Positions 16,059 to 24,889 of a DNA stretch of 38,563 nucleotides are shown here, in pieces (within the stretch, counting starts at the first letter, position 1; each line of letters begins with the position of its first letter). The notes beneath the pieces are model-generated. The model saw nothing but the letters and a program-made list of their open reading frames with translations, did not search any database and had not been told where the DNA came from. Origin of the DNA: Dysgonomonas sp. ZJ279. GTDB taxonomy: Bacteria > Bacteroidota > Bacteroidia > Bacteroidales > Dysgonomonadaceae. The translations under genes were made by a program, and so were the position numbers. The stretch is taken from NCBI RefSeq assembly GCF_011039205.1, contig NZ_JAAKEL010000027.1, positions 1 to 38,563 of the forward strand. Reading direction: 5' to 3'.

Positions 16059-17525
16059 TTATTTCGTATTAGCAGCATTATACTCTTCGAGTTCTTTAAT
16101 CTTTTCTAGATTTTGAGCTGCTTCGACAGAACCCGTTGCCTGCGCTTTCACAAAATATTCTTTTGCTTTTTCTATATTTCCTTCCAGTGCATATAGTATG
16201 CCTTGGTTGTTCCACGAATCTGAGACATCTTCGTATTTGTCGAGATAGCGATGAGCTGCAGCAGTATCATTTTTATCGAGAACAATGGCGGCAGCATTCA
16301 GATTCGCTGTTACATCGAGAGGAAATATCCTCACTGCGATATCGAATACGTTATTAAACTCGTCACTGCCTTTTTCGTAAGTATTGGCTACAAGGAACAT
16401 TTCATTCAGGCTCATTTGAGCAGGGCTTATTTTTACGATTTCCTTACCTTCGTCTACACTAAATGGACGGATTGTATAATTTACTTTGTAATCTACCCGC
16501 CGTAATTTAGGAAAGAAATCGGTTAATAATGTGTTATAAGTACTACCCAATGCCTTTAGTTTTTGTTCTTTAACATCGTCGCCATCTGAAGAATTGATAA
16601 TATCTAACACGTTTGTTTTATTGGGGATATCCGAATTTTCGACAAGGGTTTTCAGACCATCCCAATCTTCGGCTATCGAACTGACGGTAAATAAACTGCT
16701 CGGATATGAAAACTCTGTTTGAAGGTAATTTTTCAAAGCCTGCGCTCTCGACTCCGACAGTGCACTATTGGTCTTATACGGACCTTCGGGCGATGCGAAA
16801 CCTTTTAAAGATATAGATGTAATGGTTGCATTCTTATTATCCCGCAATTGATTTATAGCATCATTTATCTTACTTAATTCTCTGAAGTTATTTCTGAAAT
16901 CGCTAACGATAACAGATTTACCCACCGGAAATTCGAGATAAGCAGTCCCCTGATTATCCCGAGATTTCACGGCTTCGGCTTTGGGTGCAATGAATGTAAC
17001 AAGATACTTGATAGTTGGTCTCACAACGGGCTGTTGTGCAACAATGGGATCTAAAAGCGCATTCCATTTCTCAACGCCTTTACAATCTACGCAACCATAT
17101 ACCTGTTCTTTCATTTCTAAACTTGCACCTACCATCCAATCTTCAAAAAGTAGTGTTTGAGTATAATTGATATTCCTTGATTGATCTTTTGTCAACGAAA
17201 CGAACGGGTTATCCACCACTACTCTTGCATCGTCGAAAGTCTTAGCTCTTTTATCGGCTTTGTATCGGTTACTTCCCTTTATTACAATAGGCTGAAGTTC
17301 TTTCAGTCTATCTGCCGATTTTATAACGGGTGTCAGTATAAGAGCTTGATTCGATGGCAGATTTGTCCTGCTTCCATTTATTCGCATTTCTACTGTTAAT
17401 AGACTATCCTGTTGCTCTGCTATGACATCACTCACCGATATATTATCATATACCTGCTGGCCTTTAGCACAAAGGGATAACACCAAAGATGCTGTAAATA
17501 AAAATATTATAGCTTTTGTTTTCAT
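16059..17525 (-). CDS. DUF3868 / OmpA-like / TPR protein of the fimbrial operon
   Basis: 488 residues with a signal peptide (KAIIFLFTASLVLSLCAKG). The N-terminal half (about 20-190) fits DUF3868: VEMRINGSRTNLPSNQALILTPVI, with a CVDC pair. The middle (about 205-300) is OmpA-like: ISLKGFASPEGPYKTNSALSESRAQALKNYLQ, the peptidoglycan-binding fold. The C-terminus is TPR-like (DSWNNQGILYALEGNIEKAKEYFVKAQ). DUF3868 genes are usually found beside DUF3575 genes and fimbrillins in Bacteroidales. It follows the DUF3575 gene by 11 bases and ends the operon. I infer that it anchors the pilus or its outer-membrane partner to the cell wall. Confidence 0.8.
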   Translation of the reverse strand: MKTKAIIFLFTASLVLSLCAKGQQVYDNISVSDVIAEQQDSLLTVEMRINGSRTNLPSNQALILTPVIKSADRLKELQPIVIKGSNRYKADKRAKTFDDARVVVDNPFVSLTKDQSRNINYTQTLLFEDWMVGASLEMKEQVYGCVDCKGVEKWNALLDPIVAQQPVVRPTIKYLVTFIAPKAEAVKSRDNQGTAYLEFPVGKSVIVSDFRNNFRELSKINDAINQLRDNKNATITSISLKGFASPEGPYKTNSALSESRAQALKNYLQTEFSYPSSLFTVSSIAEDWDGLKTLVENSDIPNKTNVLDIINSSDGDDVKEQKLKALGSTYNTLLTDFFPKLRRVDYKVNYTIRPFSVDEGKEIVKISPAQMSLNEMFLVANTYEKGSDEFNNVFDIAVRIFPLDVTANLNAAAIVLDKNDTAAAHRYLDKYEDVSDSWNNQGILYALEGNIEKAKEYFVKAQATGSVEAAQNLEKIKELEEYNAANTK

Positions 17526-17536
17526 ATACGATATAA

Positions 17537-18091
17537 TTAAAAGATGAAATAGGTAAGGCTTATGTTAGCTTTAGTCGGGCCCCAATAATTTTTGGTATCA
17601 CTTTTTATCTTGGCACCACATTCACCACACGGATATTTATCGTATTTGAAATGTGCATATCCGAGTCCTAAACTGGCCTCTATCCCCCATCGGTCGCTCA
17701 ATATCCATTGGTAACCATAAGATAGTCCTGCTCCATAAAAATCGCCCTGATAGTTATTATCTTTTAGTTTTTGCGTAAAGCTCACCTGACTGAAATTGTA
17801 TTGCCCTACATGAGCATGTACTCCGAAAAAGTGCCCGTTAAACTTTTCGCAAAGCCAATAACGATATTCGGGCTGTACCATCCATAGTTTCATTCTCTTT
17901 CCGGTAGAAGAACCCCATGGGTTATAGCTTCCCGAAATATCGAGTGTCGAACGATCATTTAATGCAACTTCGGCACCCAGATTCAGGGTCATTGAGGCAT
18001 TATAGAGGATATTGGTTTTTACTCCCAGATCTTGACCGCTCAACGATAATACCGCAAAGCTTAATAAGAATATATATAAAAATCGCTTCAT
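17537..18091 (-). CDS. DUF3575 outer-membrane beta-barrel protein
   Basis: 184 residues. The signal peptide (MKRFLYIFLLSFAVLSLSGQ) is followed by alternating beta strands rich in aromatic residues: LGVKTNILYNASMTLNLGAEVAL, ISGSYNPWG, VQPEYRYWL, FFGVHAHVGQYNF, GAGLSYGYQWILS. It ends in SLTYFIF with the terminal Phe typical of BamA-inserted barrels. This fits DUF3575, a small outer-membrane barrel that travels with DUF3868 and fimbrillin genes. A CGEC motif near residue 155 might form a disulphide. Gaps to its neighbours are 26 and 11 bases, so it is co-transcribed. A role in pilus assembly or attachment is inferred from position only. Confidence 0.8.
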   Translation of the reverse strand: MKRFLYIFLLSFAVLSLSGQDLGVKTNILYNASMTLNLGAEVALNDRSTLDISGSYNPWGSSTGKRMKLWMVQPEYRYWLCEKFNGHFFGVHAHVGQYNFSQVSFTQKLKDNNYQGDFYGAGLSYGYQWILSDRWGIEASLGLGYAHFKYDKYPCGECGAKIKSDTKNYWGPTKANISLTYFIF

Positions 18092-18117
18092 ATCATTTGG
18101 TTTTTAAATAAGCAGCA

Positions 18118-19644
18118 TTAGTAAGTGGTAATAGCGCTCCAACTACCACTTACCGATAGGTTATCGACACCTAATAAAGGCAGATTGAGCGGAACACTTA
18201 CTGTTATATTTTTTATAGGAGTCAATATTAAACTCAATACTGGCCCTAAGATCGGAACTCCCCCCAATATGCCATCGATATTGGCTATATTTCCTATTTT
18301 AACTGATAGTGTAAGACTATGGTTACCATCTGTTTGTTGTGTATAAGATTTCAGTCCGAGATCGAGAAACGAATAATCTGCCTGATATCTGAGATTACTC
18401 TTCGGTCCTGTAGCCTGTATAGGATCTTTAATATCGACAAATGCTCCGGGAAGCAGGTAAGTATCGACAACCTGATCGACCACAAGACCCGAAATTAAAC
18501 CCTGTTTAAGCACATTTATATCGCGAACATCATAAACACCATTGAACCCTTTGATTGTAATATATCTTTGATCACTAACAACAGTGGTATTGAAGTCATA
18601 TTTGAATTGCTGAAGACCTGTGTATACATCCCTTACATTCAGATCAAAATCTATTGTTTTCGGGAAATTATTCATTGTCACGACAGTCGAACTGGCCTCT
18701 AAATTTGCCCATGGATTGAGCGCAGTACCGAGAAATCCCAGTAAGCCCGTTTGATCTGCGTTCCCCGTCAGAGCCGTACCTATCTGATTGACCAGTTGCT
18801 GTAACAGCAAGTTGTACAGAGCATCGGTTATGGGAGCTACCAAAGCGGTAACTATCGGATTTAATATTGCATCAACACCTCCCGATACCAATAAACCGAT
18901 AGCGGTACCCAGAGGCCCCAAAGCTGTTCGGAGCAATCCGGGCAATAAGCCTTGAATAGTAGTTTGTATAATGTTTCTATATCCTACCTGCGTAACAATA
19001 TTATTGACCAGTTGATTTAGTGCAGTTTGCGCATCGACAAAATTACGGTGCAGCTTTAACGAACCTATTATCCGTTGAAATAATACACTAGGTGTTGTAT
19101 TCGTATCGGAGAATGATACATTCGCCCAGTAATACTCGCTATTATCGGTAAACTCTTTGGCTGGCAATACTATTCTGGCAGCACTGTATGTTGTAGTATA
19201 ATTAGTCAATACATCGGCAGTAAGCCCCGTGCTGGCACCATTATTATAAGGGAATAACGTCTTTTCTACATTCCCTAAGAATACGGCTTTATAAGATCCT
19301 TTAGGCAAAGTATCTTTAACTACAGCCAATGGCCATGTGGGTGTTCCTTGGGAAGGTATCAAGACAACCTTTTCTTTCACAAACTCACCTGTAGATTTAT
19401 AAATCATATAGCGAATATGCTGTACTCTTCCATCAGCACCCGTTACCGCAGCCTTGGTGTGTTCACCGAAAGTCGATGGAAAGAAACGGACTTCAAAAAA
19501 GCCTTCGGGCAAATCGGCTGGAGGATCAGTATTCTCGACTGTGGTTTCACCCTCTCCTACCAGATCAACCTCCGACTCATTCTTGTCGCAACTGGCAAAC
19601 AAAAGTAACAGCAATATATTGAATAATAATAATTTTGTTTTCAT
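18118..19644 (-). CDS. Large fimbrial lipoprotein with hydrophobic helical insert
   Basis: 508 residues with a lipobox (LLLLLFASCDKNE, Cys19). The region from about 45 to 200 reads like a fimbrillin/Mfa2 beta-sandwich: GFFEVRFFPS, VQHIRYMIYKSTGEFV, LPKGSYKAVFLGN, then LFQRIIGSLKLHRN. From about 203 to 310 the composition changes to Leu, Gly, Ala and Ile with few charges (GLLPGLLRTALGPLGTAIGL, DAILNPIVTALVAPI, ALYNLLLQQLVNQIG). Beta-rich sequence then returns. A second hydrophobic run lies near 455-490 (GILGGVPILGPVLSLILTPI). I know of no family with this layout. By operon position it could be a tip or accessory pilin. The insert may be an amphipathic hairpin that contacts a membrane or another subunit; this is inference. 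Confidence 0.7.
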   Translation of the reverse strand: MKTKLLLFNILLLLLFASCDKNESEVDLVGEGETTVENTDPPADLPEGFFEVRFFPSTFGEHTKAAVTGADGRVQHIRYMIYKSTGEFVKEKVVLIPSQGTPTWPLAVVKDTLPKGSYKAVFLGNVEKTLFPYNNGASTGLTADVLTNYTTTYSAARIVLPAKEFTDNSEYYWANVSFSDTNTTPSVLFQRIIGSLKLHRNFVDAQTALNQLVNNIVTQVGYRNIIQTTIQGLLPGLLRTALGPLGTAIGLLVSGGVDAILNPIVTALVAPITDALYNLLLQQLVNQIGTALTGNADQTGLLGFLGTALNPWANLEASSTVVTMNNFPKTIDFDLNVRDVYTGLQQFKYDFNTTVVSDQRYITIKGFNGVYDVRDINVLKQGLISGLVVDQVVDTYLLPGAFVDIKDPIQATGPKSNLRYQADYSFLDLGLKSYTQQTDGNHSLTLSVKIGNIANIDGILGGVPILGPVLSLILTPIKNITVSVPLNLPLLGVDNLSVSGSWSAITTY

Positions 19645-19663
19645 CCTACCCTACTGTTTAATA

Positions 19664-20731
19664 TTAATGTAATCCATCCCACGCATTATCGTCGAGATTA
19701 ATTGAATTATTTATTGTAAATCCAAAATTGATATTGGAATAATTTCCTACTATTGTTACCACCTCATTGGGGGTGAAAGTAATATTACTTGCAGAAGATA
19801 TATTTGTCAGATCAGGCACATTTACCGTATATCTTTCGGTATATGCAGCATATTTGACATCTAAATAGAATTTTGTGCTATGTGCACTGAATGTAGGGAG
19901 AAGGTAATAATTGAAGGCTACACTCCCTGCCACAGGCGACTTTACACCAAATGTTTTTAAATTGTCGGCATCAGCAGCTAATTGAAAAACTGTGCCGGTA
20001 CCGGTTATGGGCAATACAGCCTTAACCAGTTGTTGCGCAACCAATGTTACAGAAGTAACATAGGCCGGTATATTGTTAATTTGCAAATTGAGTCCACTGA
20101 CTAATCGTGTCAGAGTCGCTTTTAGATTTAGGCTGGTTACCTGATCGGGCCTGAAATAAGGACTATTCGGCGTTGCAGTTGCCCCGGCATAAGACATACA
20201 CACACCAGTAAAGAACTCAGGTACAGATGTAGCCGATGTAGATTGAAGATGAAAATTAGCTAGTGTCACAGGAGTTGTTACAGCACCTATGCTAAAGCGA
20301 TTTGCCGGACTACTCTGATTGTTGAAATCATAATCGTTGCTATTATATCCTATAACAATTACTTTGTATGTAGAAGTAGCTGTAAGATTAAGCATACCGG
20401 TATAAGCTGTTGTATTGTTTATATCATACTGTCTGGCAGCATTATAGTCAGGAGCAAAATTACTATCATCATTAGCAACTATACTTTCATTTATTTTCTT
20501 AAAAGGTAGTATCAAAACCCTATTCGTTGTAAAAGGTTGATTCTCTATTGCCTTTGTCTGGCTTATTTCCGTAGAGCCGATCTCGATAGGCACAACTACA
20601 CTATTTTCGTCTTGTAAAACAACCTCATCATCCTGAGAACATCCTGACAATAAAAAGATAACTGCAGTCAATAAGAAGCAATACAGTTTTGCCTGTTTAT
20701 ACCTGATATTATTATTCATAACGCCTTTCAA
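19664..20731 (-). CDS. Fimbrillin-like lipoprotein (second pilin)
   Basis: 355 residues from ATG 20731, or 351 from ATG 20719, which gives a more usual signal sequence. The lipobox is FLLSGCSQDDE. The mature protein is beta-rich and Thr/Asn-rich: VVVPIEIGSTE, RVLILPFKKI, YKVIVIGYNS, LTRLVSGLNLQINNIP, and a C-terminus FGFTINNSINLDDNAWDGLH. This pattern fits the FimA/Mfa fimbrillin superfamily of type V pili, in which lipidated precursors are processed at the surface and polymerise by donor-strand exchange. It follows the main fimbrillin gene across a hairpin that may lower its expression, which would suit a minor or tip-proximal subunit (inference). Confidence 0.7.
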   Translation of the reverse strand: MKGVMNNNIRYKQAKLYCFLLTAVIFLLSGCSQDDEVVLQDENSVVVPIEIGSTEISQTKAIENQPFTTNRVLILPFKKINESIVANDDSNFAPDYNAARQYDINNTTAYTGMLNLTATSTYKVIVIGYNSNDYDFNNQSSPANRFSIGAVTTPVTLANFHLQSTSATSVPEFFTGVCMSYAGATATPNSPYFRPDQVTSLNLKATLTRLVSGLNLQINNIPAYVTSVTLVAQQLVKAVLPITGTGTVFQLAADADNLKTFGVKSPVAGSVAFNYYLLPTFSAHSTKFYLDVKYAAYTERYTVNVPDLTNISSASNITFTPNEVVTIVGNYSNINFGFTINNSINLDDNAWDGLH

Positions 20732-20757
20732 TTATTAAAATTGATAATTTATAAAAT

Positions 20758-20786
20758 ACAAGGTATCCAAGTAACGGATACCTTGT
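20758..20786 (-). terminator. Internal hairpin after the fimbrillin gene, likely attenuator
   Basis: ACAAGGTATCC at 20758-20768 pairs perfectly with GGATACCTTGT at 20776-20786 (7-nt loop). On the minus strand it is followed by ATTTTATAAATT. It starts 15 bases after the fimbrillin stop, inside the operon. Confidence 0.6.
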
Positions 20787-20800
20787 ATTTATTTTTTTCA

Positions 20801-21862
20801 TTACTGTAGAGTCAAGTTATGAAGTGTACTCCATGTAGGGGTAATCGTAATTGTAAGAGTTTCGTCTGTCAATAGATCGATCGCTTGATCATCATCATTA
20901 GGATCTGCAGGATCTGTACCATTTGTAGTACTAGCCTTTGTTTTAAGACCTAATGAATAGAAGTTATTAGCTACAAGATCGAATACTGTTGCTGAACCGC
21001 TTTTCACAACCCAAGTTTTTATAGCAACGTTACTAGCATCATAAAGACCCAGTGTTAACGACGCACTTGATATTGGTATAATAAAAGCTCCTCCCAATTG
21101 AGAATTAGGCAGTGTGGCAACACCTGCTCCCGAAAGGTCAATACCATTAAATATACCACCTGTTGTACCTTGACCTGTAAGATCTATATTTATCAAATTA
21201 TGTACTGCAGCTAAATTAGACGAACCAATTCCGGTAGATAGATTGACCTGACTATTTGTTGCTGCAACCGATAGACGTAAATACTTCACAGTAGAACCAT
21301 TCAATGTTTCAGGTATATTTTTAAAATAACCTAATACACCTGCTACTTTACGGGTAATTTCGAGACTTACACGAGTTCCGCTTTCTAGAACTTGTGCTTG
21401 TGCGGAACCTGCAAAAATCTCAGATTCATCACCGGCAGCAGCAATAGATGCAGCCACATCTTGGAATTTAACGGTATTATCGAATGTTGTGATAGTATAC
21501 ATATCCGAACCCCTACCTACAGCTAAGAACTTATAGTCTCCAGCCGGTACTTCTTGATCCGGATCTATAGTAAAACGTCTGAATGTAGAACCGTCTGCCC
21601 AATCGAATATTGAATATGTTCTTACATACGTATAATCTGCTCCATTTTTCACAAATGCATGTATATCAACTCTTGATACATGTTGCACCGCTTCTTGACT
21701 ATAAAGCGGAGTACCGGCTTTCAAGCCTTCAGCAGCCTTGTTTATTGTAGTGATTTCGAAAGTTATACCTTTTTCATTGGCAACATCTATCGGAGATTGA
21801 TCATCGCTCGAGCACGAAACAAATAGCAAACTAGCTATAAGAAAAGCAAAAATTTTATTCAT
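20801..21862 (-). CDS. Probable major fimbrillin (FimA-like lipoprotein)
   Basis: 353 residues. The signal peptide and lipobox are MNKIFAFLIASLLFVSC (Cys17), followed by SSDDQ, an acidic surface-export type context. The mature protein is beta-rich, low in Cys and rich in Thr, Ala and Ser: VSRVDIHAFVKNG, YKFLAVGRGSD, SLEITRKVAGVLGYFKNIP, YSLGLKTKAS. It ends in a strand-like segment (DETLTITITPTWSTLHNLTLQ) that fits the donor strand of FimA/Mfa1-type pilins. Its place just before an attenuator hairpin, with the anchor-like gene before it, fits the most abundant subunit. Exact subfamily is not certain. Confidence 0.75.
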   Translation of the reverse strand: MNKIFAFLIASLLFVSCSSDDQSPIDVANEKGITFEITTINKAAEGLKAGTPLYSQEAVQHVSRVDIHAFVKNGADYTYVRTYSIFDWADGSTFRRFTIDPDQEVPAGDYKFLAVGRGSDMYTITTFDNTVKFQDVAASIAAAGDESEIFAGSAQAQVLESGTRVSLEITRKVAGVLGYFKNIPETLNGSTVKYLRLSVAATNSQVNLSTGIGSSNLAAVHNLINIDLTGQGTTGGIFNGIDLSGAGVATLPNSQLGGAFIIPISSASLTLGLYDASNVAIKTWVVKSGSATVFDLVANNFYSLGLKTKASTTNGTDPADPNDDDQAIDLLTDETLTITITPTWSTLHNLTLQ

Positions 21863-21908
21863 AATAAATCTTTTTTAATATTAAACACTTTAAATAATTG
21901 TATGTTGA

Positions 21909-22781
21909 TTAATTTATTTCTAAATTATTGATTAAGACCCACTCATTGTTTATATTGGCCCACACTTCCCATGTATCGTTTGTATCATTGTAAGTAACCT
22001 CAAGGCCTAAAATCTCGTTACGTTTAATTATAACCTCTGCTATCGGAATCGCAATCACTGTATTATCGGTTTTAGTCAACATGAGAGATAATTTAGATTT
22101 CTCTCCCGTTACAGTAGGAGCCAGATAGGTAGTTATTTTACTTAAAGACTGTGAGGTACTTAGGAAAGACTTTTCGACATCAGTTGTATTGGAATAGTCG
22201 AAATGCCAGTCCACATCTTTTTGTATTGAAGTTATAGATTCATCTATTTTAGCAATAGTAGTAGGAAGGTCGTTAAATTTAACCATCAACATTCCGGTTG
22301 TCCTCTTTAAGCCCATAGACATCTCCTTAGCAATACCTGTTACAATATCAAGTGTATCGTAAGCTAAATAGACATTCTTACTTTCGGCACTCTTGTCATG
22401 CAAATTTTCGGGAAGCATATTCGATTTGTCCGAACTATCGACATTGCCCCATACAGCTAAAATATACTTGCCATCAGGTACTAAATCGATAATTATCGAT
22501 TGAGTTTTACTATCTCCTGCTACGTCTATACGCTGCGGATCGATCATATTTTTACCTGTTTTAATATCTGTGAGCGTATAATAAATATTTTGAATATATT
22601 TATTGAAAGGTAAATCTTCGGATATCTTTTCATCAGGAAAATCGGATATATTAGAATAGTTCTTATCGGACACAAATACCTGTATATTATACTGATATGG
22701 ACATTCGGGCAGAGCTTCCTTGACACATGATACTAGAGGTATCGAGAATAATAAAACAAATATCTTATTAAACATGAGCAA
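21909..22781 (-). CDS. FimB/Mfa2-type fimbrial anchor lipoprotein
   Basis: 290 residues from ATG 22781; ATG 22775 (MFNKIFVLLFS) is an equally good start. The lipobox is SIPLVSC, followed by VKEALPECPYQYNIQVFV. The Cys...CPY...I-x-V pattern just after the lipid cysteine is typical of the FimB/Mfa2 family, which anchors type V pili to the outer membrane and limits their length. Later segments (DLVPDGKYILAVWGN, MSMGLKRTTGMLMVKFNDLP, SKITTYLAPTVTG) are consistent with its two beta-sandwich domains. In Porphyromonas the anchor gene follows the pilin gene; here it comes first, so it is the promoter-proximal gene. Confidence 0.75.
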   Translation of the reverse strand: MLMFNKIFVLLFSIPLVSCVKEALPECPYQYNIQVFVSDKNYSNISDFPDEKISEDLPFNKYIQNIYYTLTDIKTGKNMIDPQRIDVAGDSKTQSIIIDLVPDGKYILAVWGNVDSSDKSNMLPENLHDKSAESKNVYLAYDTLDIVTGIAKEMSMGLKRTTGMLMVKFNDLPTTIAKIDESITSIQKDVDWHFDYSNTTDVEKSFLSTSQSLSKITTYLAPTVTGEKSKLSLMLTKTDNTVIAIPIAEVIIKRNEILGLEVTYNDTNDTWEVWANINNEWVLINNLEIN

Positions 22782-22831
22782 CTCAATTTTGTATTATTAA
22801 TAAAATCTATAGCATATTAAAGGCTTAAACA

Positions 22832-22843
22832 GAAGTTAACTTC
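22832..22843. promoter_or_regulatory. 12-bp palindrome upstream of the fimbrial operon
   Basis: GAAGTTAACTTC is a perfect palindrome 50 bases upstream of the first fimbrial start. It is a candidate operator, but it could be chance. Confidence 0.3.
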
Positions 22844-23212
22844 ATTTTGTTCAATGTATTTTTAATAAGTATTACAATAAATTACAATAATTAATAAACA
22901 AGGAGCTAAATAATACAAATAATCACAAACAACACCTTGTTGTAAAACATATTCCATAACCAAAGTTTTGTTCAAACACTCCTTAAATAAGAAACACAAT
23001 ATATGTTAATTATTTATTTTTTAACGAACAAAATAAATAATATCAGAAATTATAGCAACACACACTATTTACACTTAAGCAAAACCCACAATAACCATAT
23101 AGAAATTATATAAATAGACAGATTGGATATCTTTCAATAAAAAGTAGAATACAAAGACAAGCAGATGTATAAATATGACACATTTTAAAATACACACATA
23201 CCAAAAAGCAAG

Positions 23213-23236
23213 TTTAATTAAATATATTTAATTAAA
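23213..23236. repeat. 24-bp perfect AT palindrome
   Basis: TTTAATTAAATA followed directly by its reverse complement, with no G or C. It could be a cruciform or a binding site for a nucleoid protein in the fimbrial leader. Confidence 0.5.
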
Positions 23237-23512
23237 TAAAAGTTAACATTTACTAAGTAATAATTACCAAATAATATAAATTACTAATCATCAAATCTTA
23301 TTTCAAGTAAAAAAAATAACTTAAAAGCAATATTTAAAAATAAAATAAAACTACCCTCATACAGATACGACTCATTTATAATATCTATGACTATTCAACA
23401 TTTCCTATATTACATTTGGCTATAATCTATTAATATCATTACTAATAAAATAACAACATAAAATATAAATCGCATAAAAATATGGCGAACATCAACGGAA
23501 GGTATAACAGAA

Positions 23513-23538
23513 AAAGACCAATATTGCTATTGGTCTTT
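23513..23538 (-). terminator. Terminator of the fucose operon
   Basis: AAAGACCAATA / TATTGGTCTTT, an 11-bp perfect stem with a TTGC loop. On the minus strand it runs into TTCTGTT. It lies 60 bases after the fucP stop. Confidence 0.75.
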
Positions 23539-23598
23539 CAGTTGTTATGGATATATGGCTTACTTTCTATACTGAAAGCTAAAGCTTCTAAGATTATG

Positions 23599-24849
23599 TT
23601 AGTTTTTCATCTTGCTTAATCCAAAAATAAAGATTACAACGAAACAAACTAACGGTACTATAAATCCGGTTGTCATTGAAGATATATCTGCAATACGGCC
23701 CATCAACATAGGTATAACAGCGCCGCCGGCTACAGCCATAACAATGAGTGACGAACCTTTCTCGGTATTCTCTTTCAGACCGCTTATGCCTACTGCAAAA
23801 ATAGTAGGATACATGATAGACATAAAGAAGTAAGATACAAAAAGACAAACTACTGATATCATACCCAATCCCATTACAACAACAACCATTAATAATACAT
23901 TTATTAATGCATATATTGCCAGTAACTTCTTTGGGTTAAAGTACTTCATAATATAACTGCCTGATATACGACCCACCATAAACAATCCCATACCACCAAA
24001 TGCGAGTATTTGTGATGCTTGCAAATGGCTTATATCAGGTCTCACTTCGATTACATAATTTATAAAGAAACTACCTATCCCTGTCTGACCCGCTACATAA
24101 AAGAACTGAGCAATGACAGCAAATATAAATAGTGGATGTTTCAATAGATCTCTGAATCGGCTCTTTTTATTCAATTGTGCTGCTTCCTTTGTACTTAAAG
24201 AATCGTCCTCCCCTGCCGATATCTGGGGCAAAGGTGTTCTTACAAAGAGTACAGCTATAAGCAATACTACTATCCCGATACCAATATAAGGAGTTGCCAA
24301 TGCAGCAAAGGGGTCGCCTTCGTCAGAAAAAAGGAGTAATCCTCCGAGCAAAGGCCCTAAAATCCATCCCAAGCCATTGAATGACTGTGCCAGATTTATA
24401 CGCCTTGCACCCGACTTAGATGGCCCTAAAACAGTAGTATATGGATTAGCAGCTGTTTCGAGACAAGTCAAACCACAAGCAATGACAAATAAAGCTATAA
24501 GGAATGGTAGGAATGTTCGTATCAGCGTCGCCGGATAAAACAGGAATGCTCCGATAGCAAACACTAGCAGTCCGAAAACTATCCCTTTCTTATACCCGTA
24601 TTTCTTAATAATTAATCCCGCAGGAATACCCATCACAAAGTATCCGCCATAGAGCGCAAACTGAACCAACGCTGAACGAGCTTTCGATATCTGCAATATT
24701 TCCTGAAAATGAGCATTAAGCACATCAAGCAAAGCATGTGCAAACCCCCAAAGGAAAAACAAACTACAAACAAGTATAAAAGGAAACAGATAGTTTTGCC
24801 CCTCTTTCCCTCGAAACATAGAAGAGCCTTTTGTATTATTTTCGATCAT
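23599..24849 (-). CDS. fucP: L-fucose:proton symporter FucP
   Basis: 416 residues with 12 likely membrane helices, major facilitator superfamily, FHS subfamily. The FucP landmarks are present: LFFLWGFAHALLDVLNAHFQ places Asp42 at the position of E. coli Asp46, and GLTCLETAANPYTTVLGP places Glu131 at that of Glu135. These two acidic residues handle proton and sugar binding in FucP. The four-residue offset is the same for both, which supports the alignment. It is the last gene of the fuc cluster, 40 bases after fucK, and is followed by a terminator. Related Bacteroidota permeases (GlcP, NagP) share these motifs; the neighbours decide for fucose. Confidence 0.9.
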   Translation of the reverse strand: MIENNTKGSSMFRGKEGQNYLFPFILVCSLFFLWGFAHALLDVLNAHFQEILQISKARSALVQFALYGGYFVMGIPAGLIIKKYGYKKGIVFGLLVFAIGAFLFYPATLIRTFLPFLIALFVIACGLTCLETAANPYTTVLGPSKSGARRINLAQSFNGLGWILGPLLGGLLLFSDEGDPFAALATPYIGIGIVVLLIAVLFVRTPLPQISAGEDDSLSTKEAAQLNKKSRFRDLLKHPLFIFAVIAQFFYVAGQTGIGSFFINYVIEVRPDISHLQASQILAFGGMGLFMVGRISGSYIMKYFNPKKLLAIYALINVLLMVVVVMGLGMISVVCLFVSYFFMSIMYPTIFAVGISGLKENTEKGSSLIVMAVAGGAVIPMLMGRIADISSMTTGFIVPLVCFVVIFIFGLSKMKN

Positions 24850-24889
24850 TGGTATTCATTTAAAGGTTATTTAGTATTTTTCGTCTTTG

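Larger units (their letters stand above)
22782..23512. other. AT-rich leader region of the fimbrial operon
   Basis: About 730 bp with no credible gene on either strand and very few G or C. It lies between the fucP terminator and the first fimbrial gene, so it should hold the operon's promoter. I found no exact TAnnTTTG on the minus strand. Two dyads stand out and are listed separately. Confidence 0.6.
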
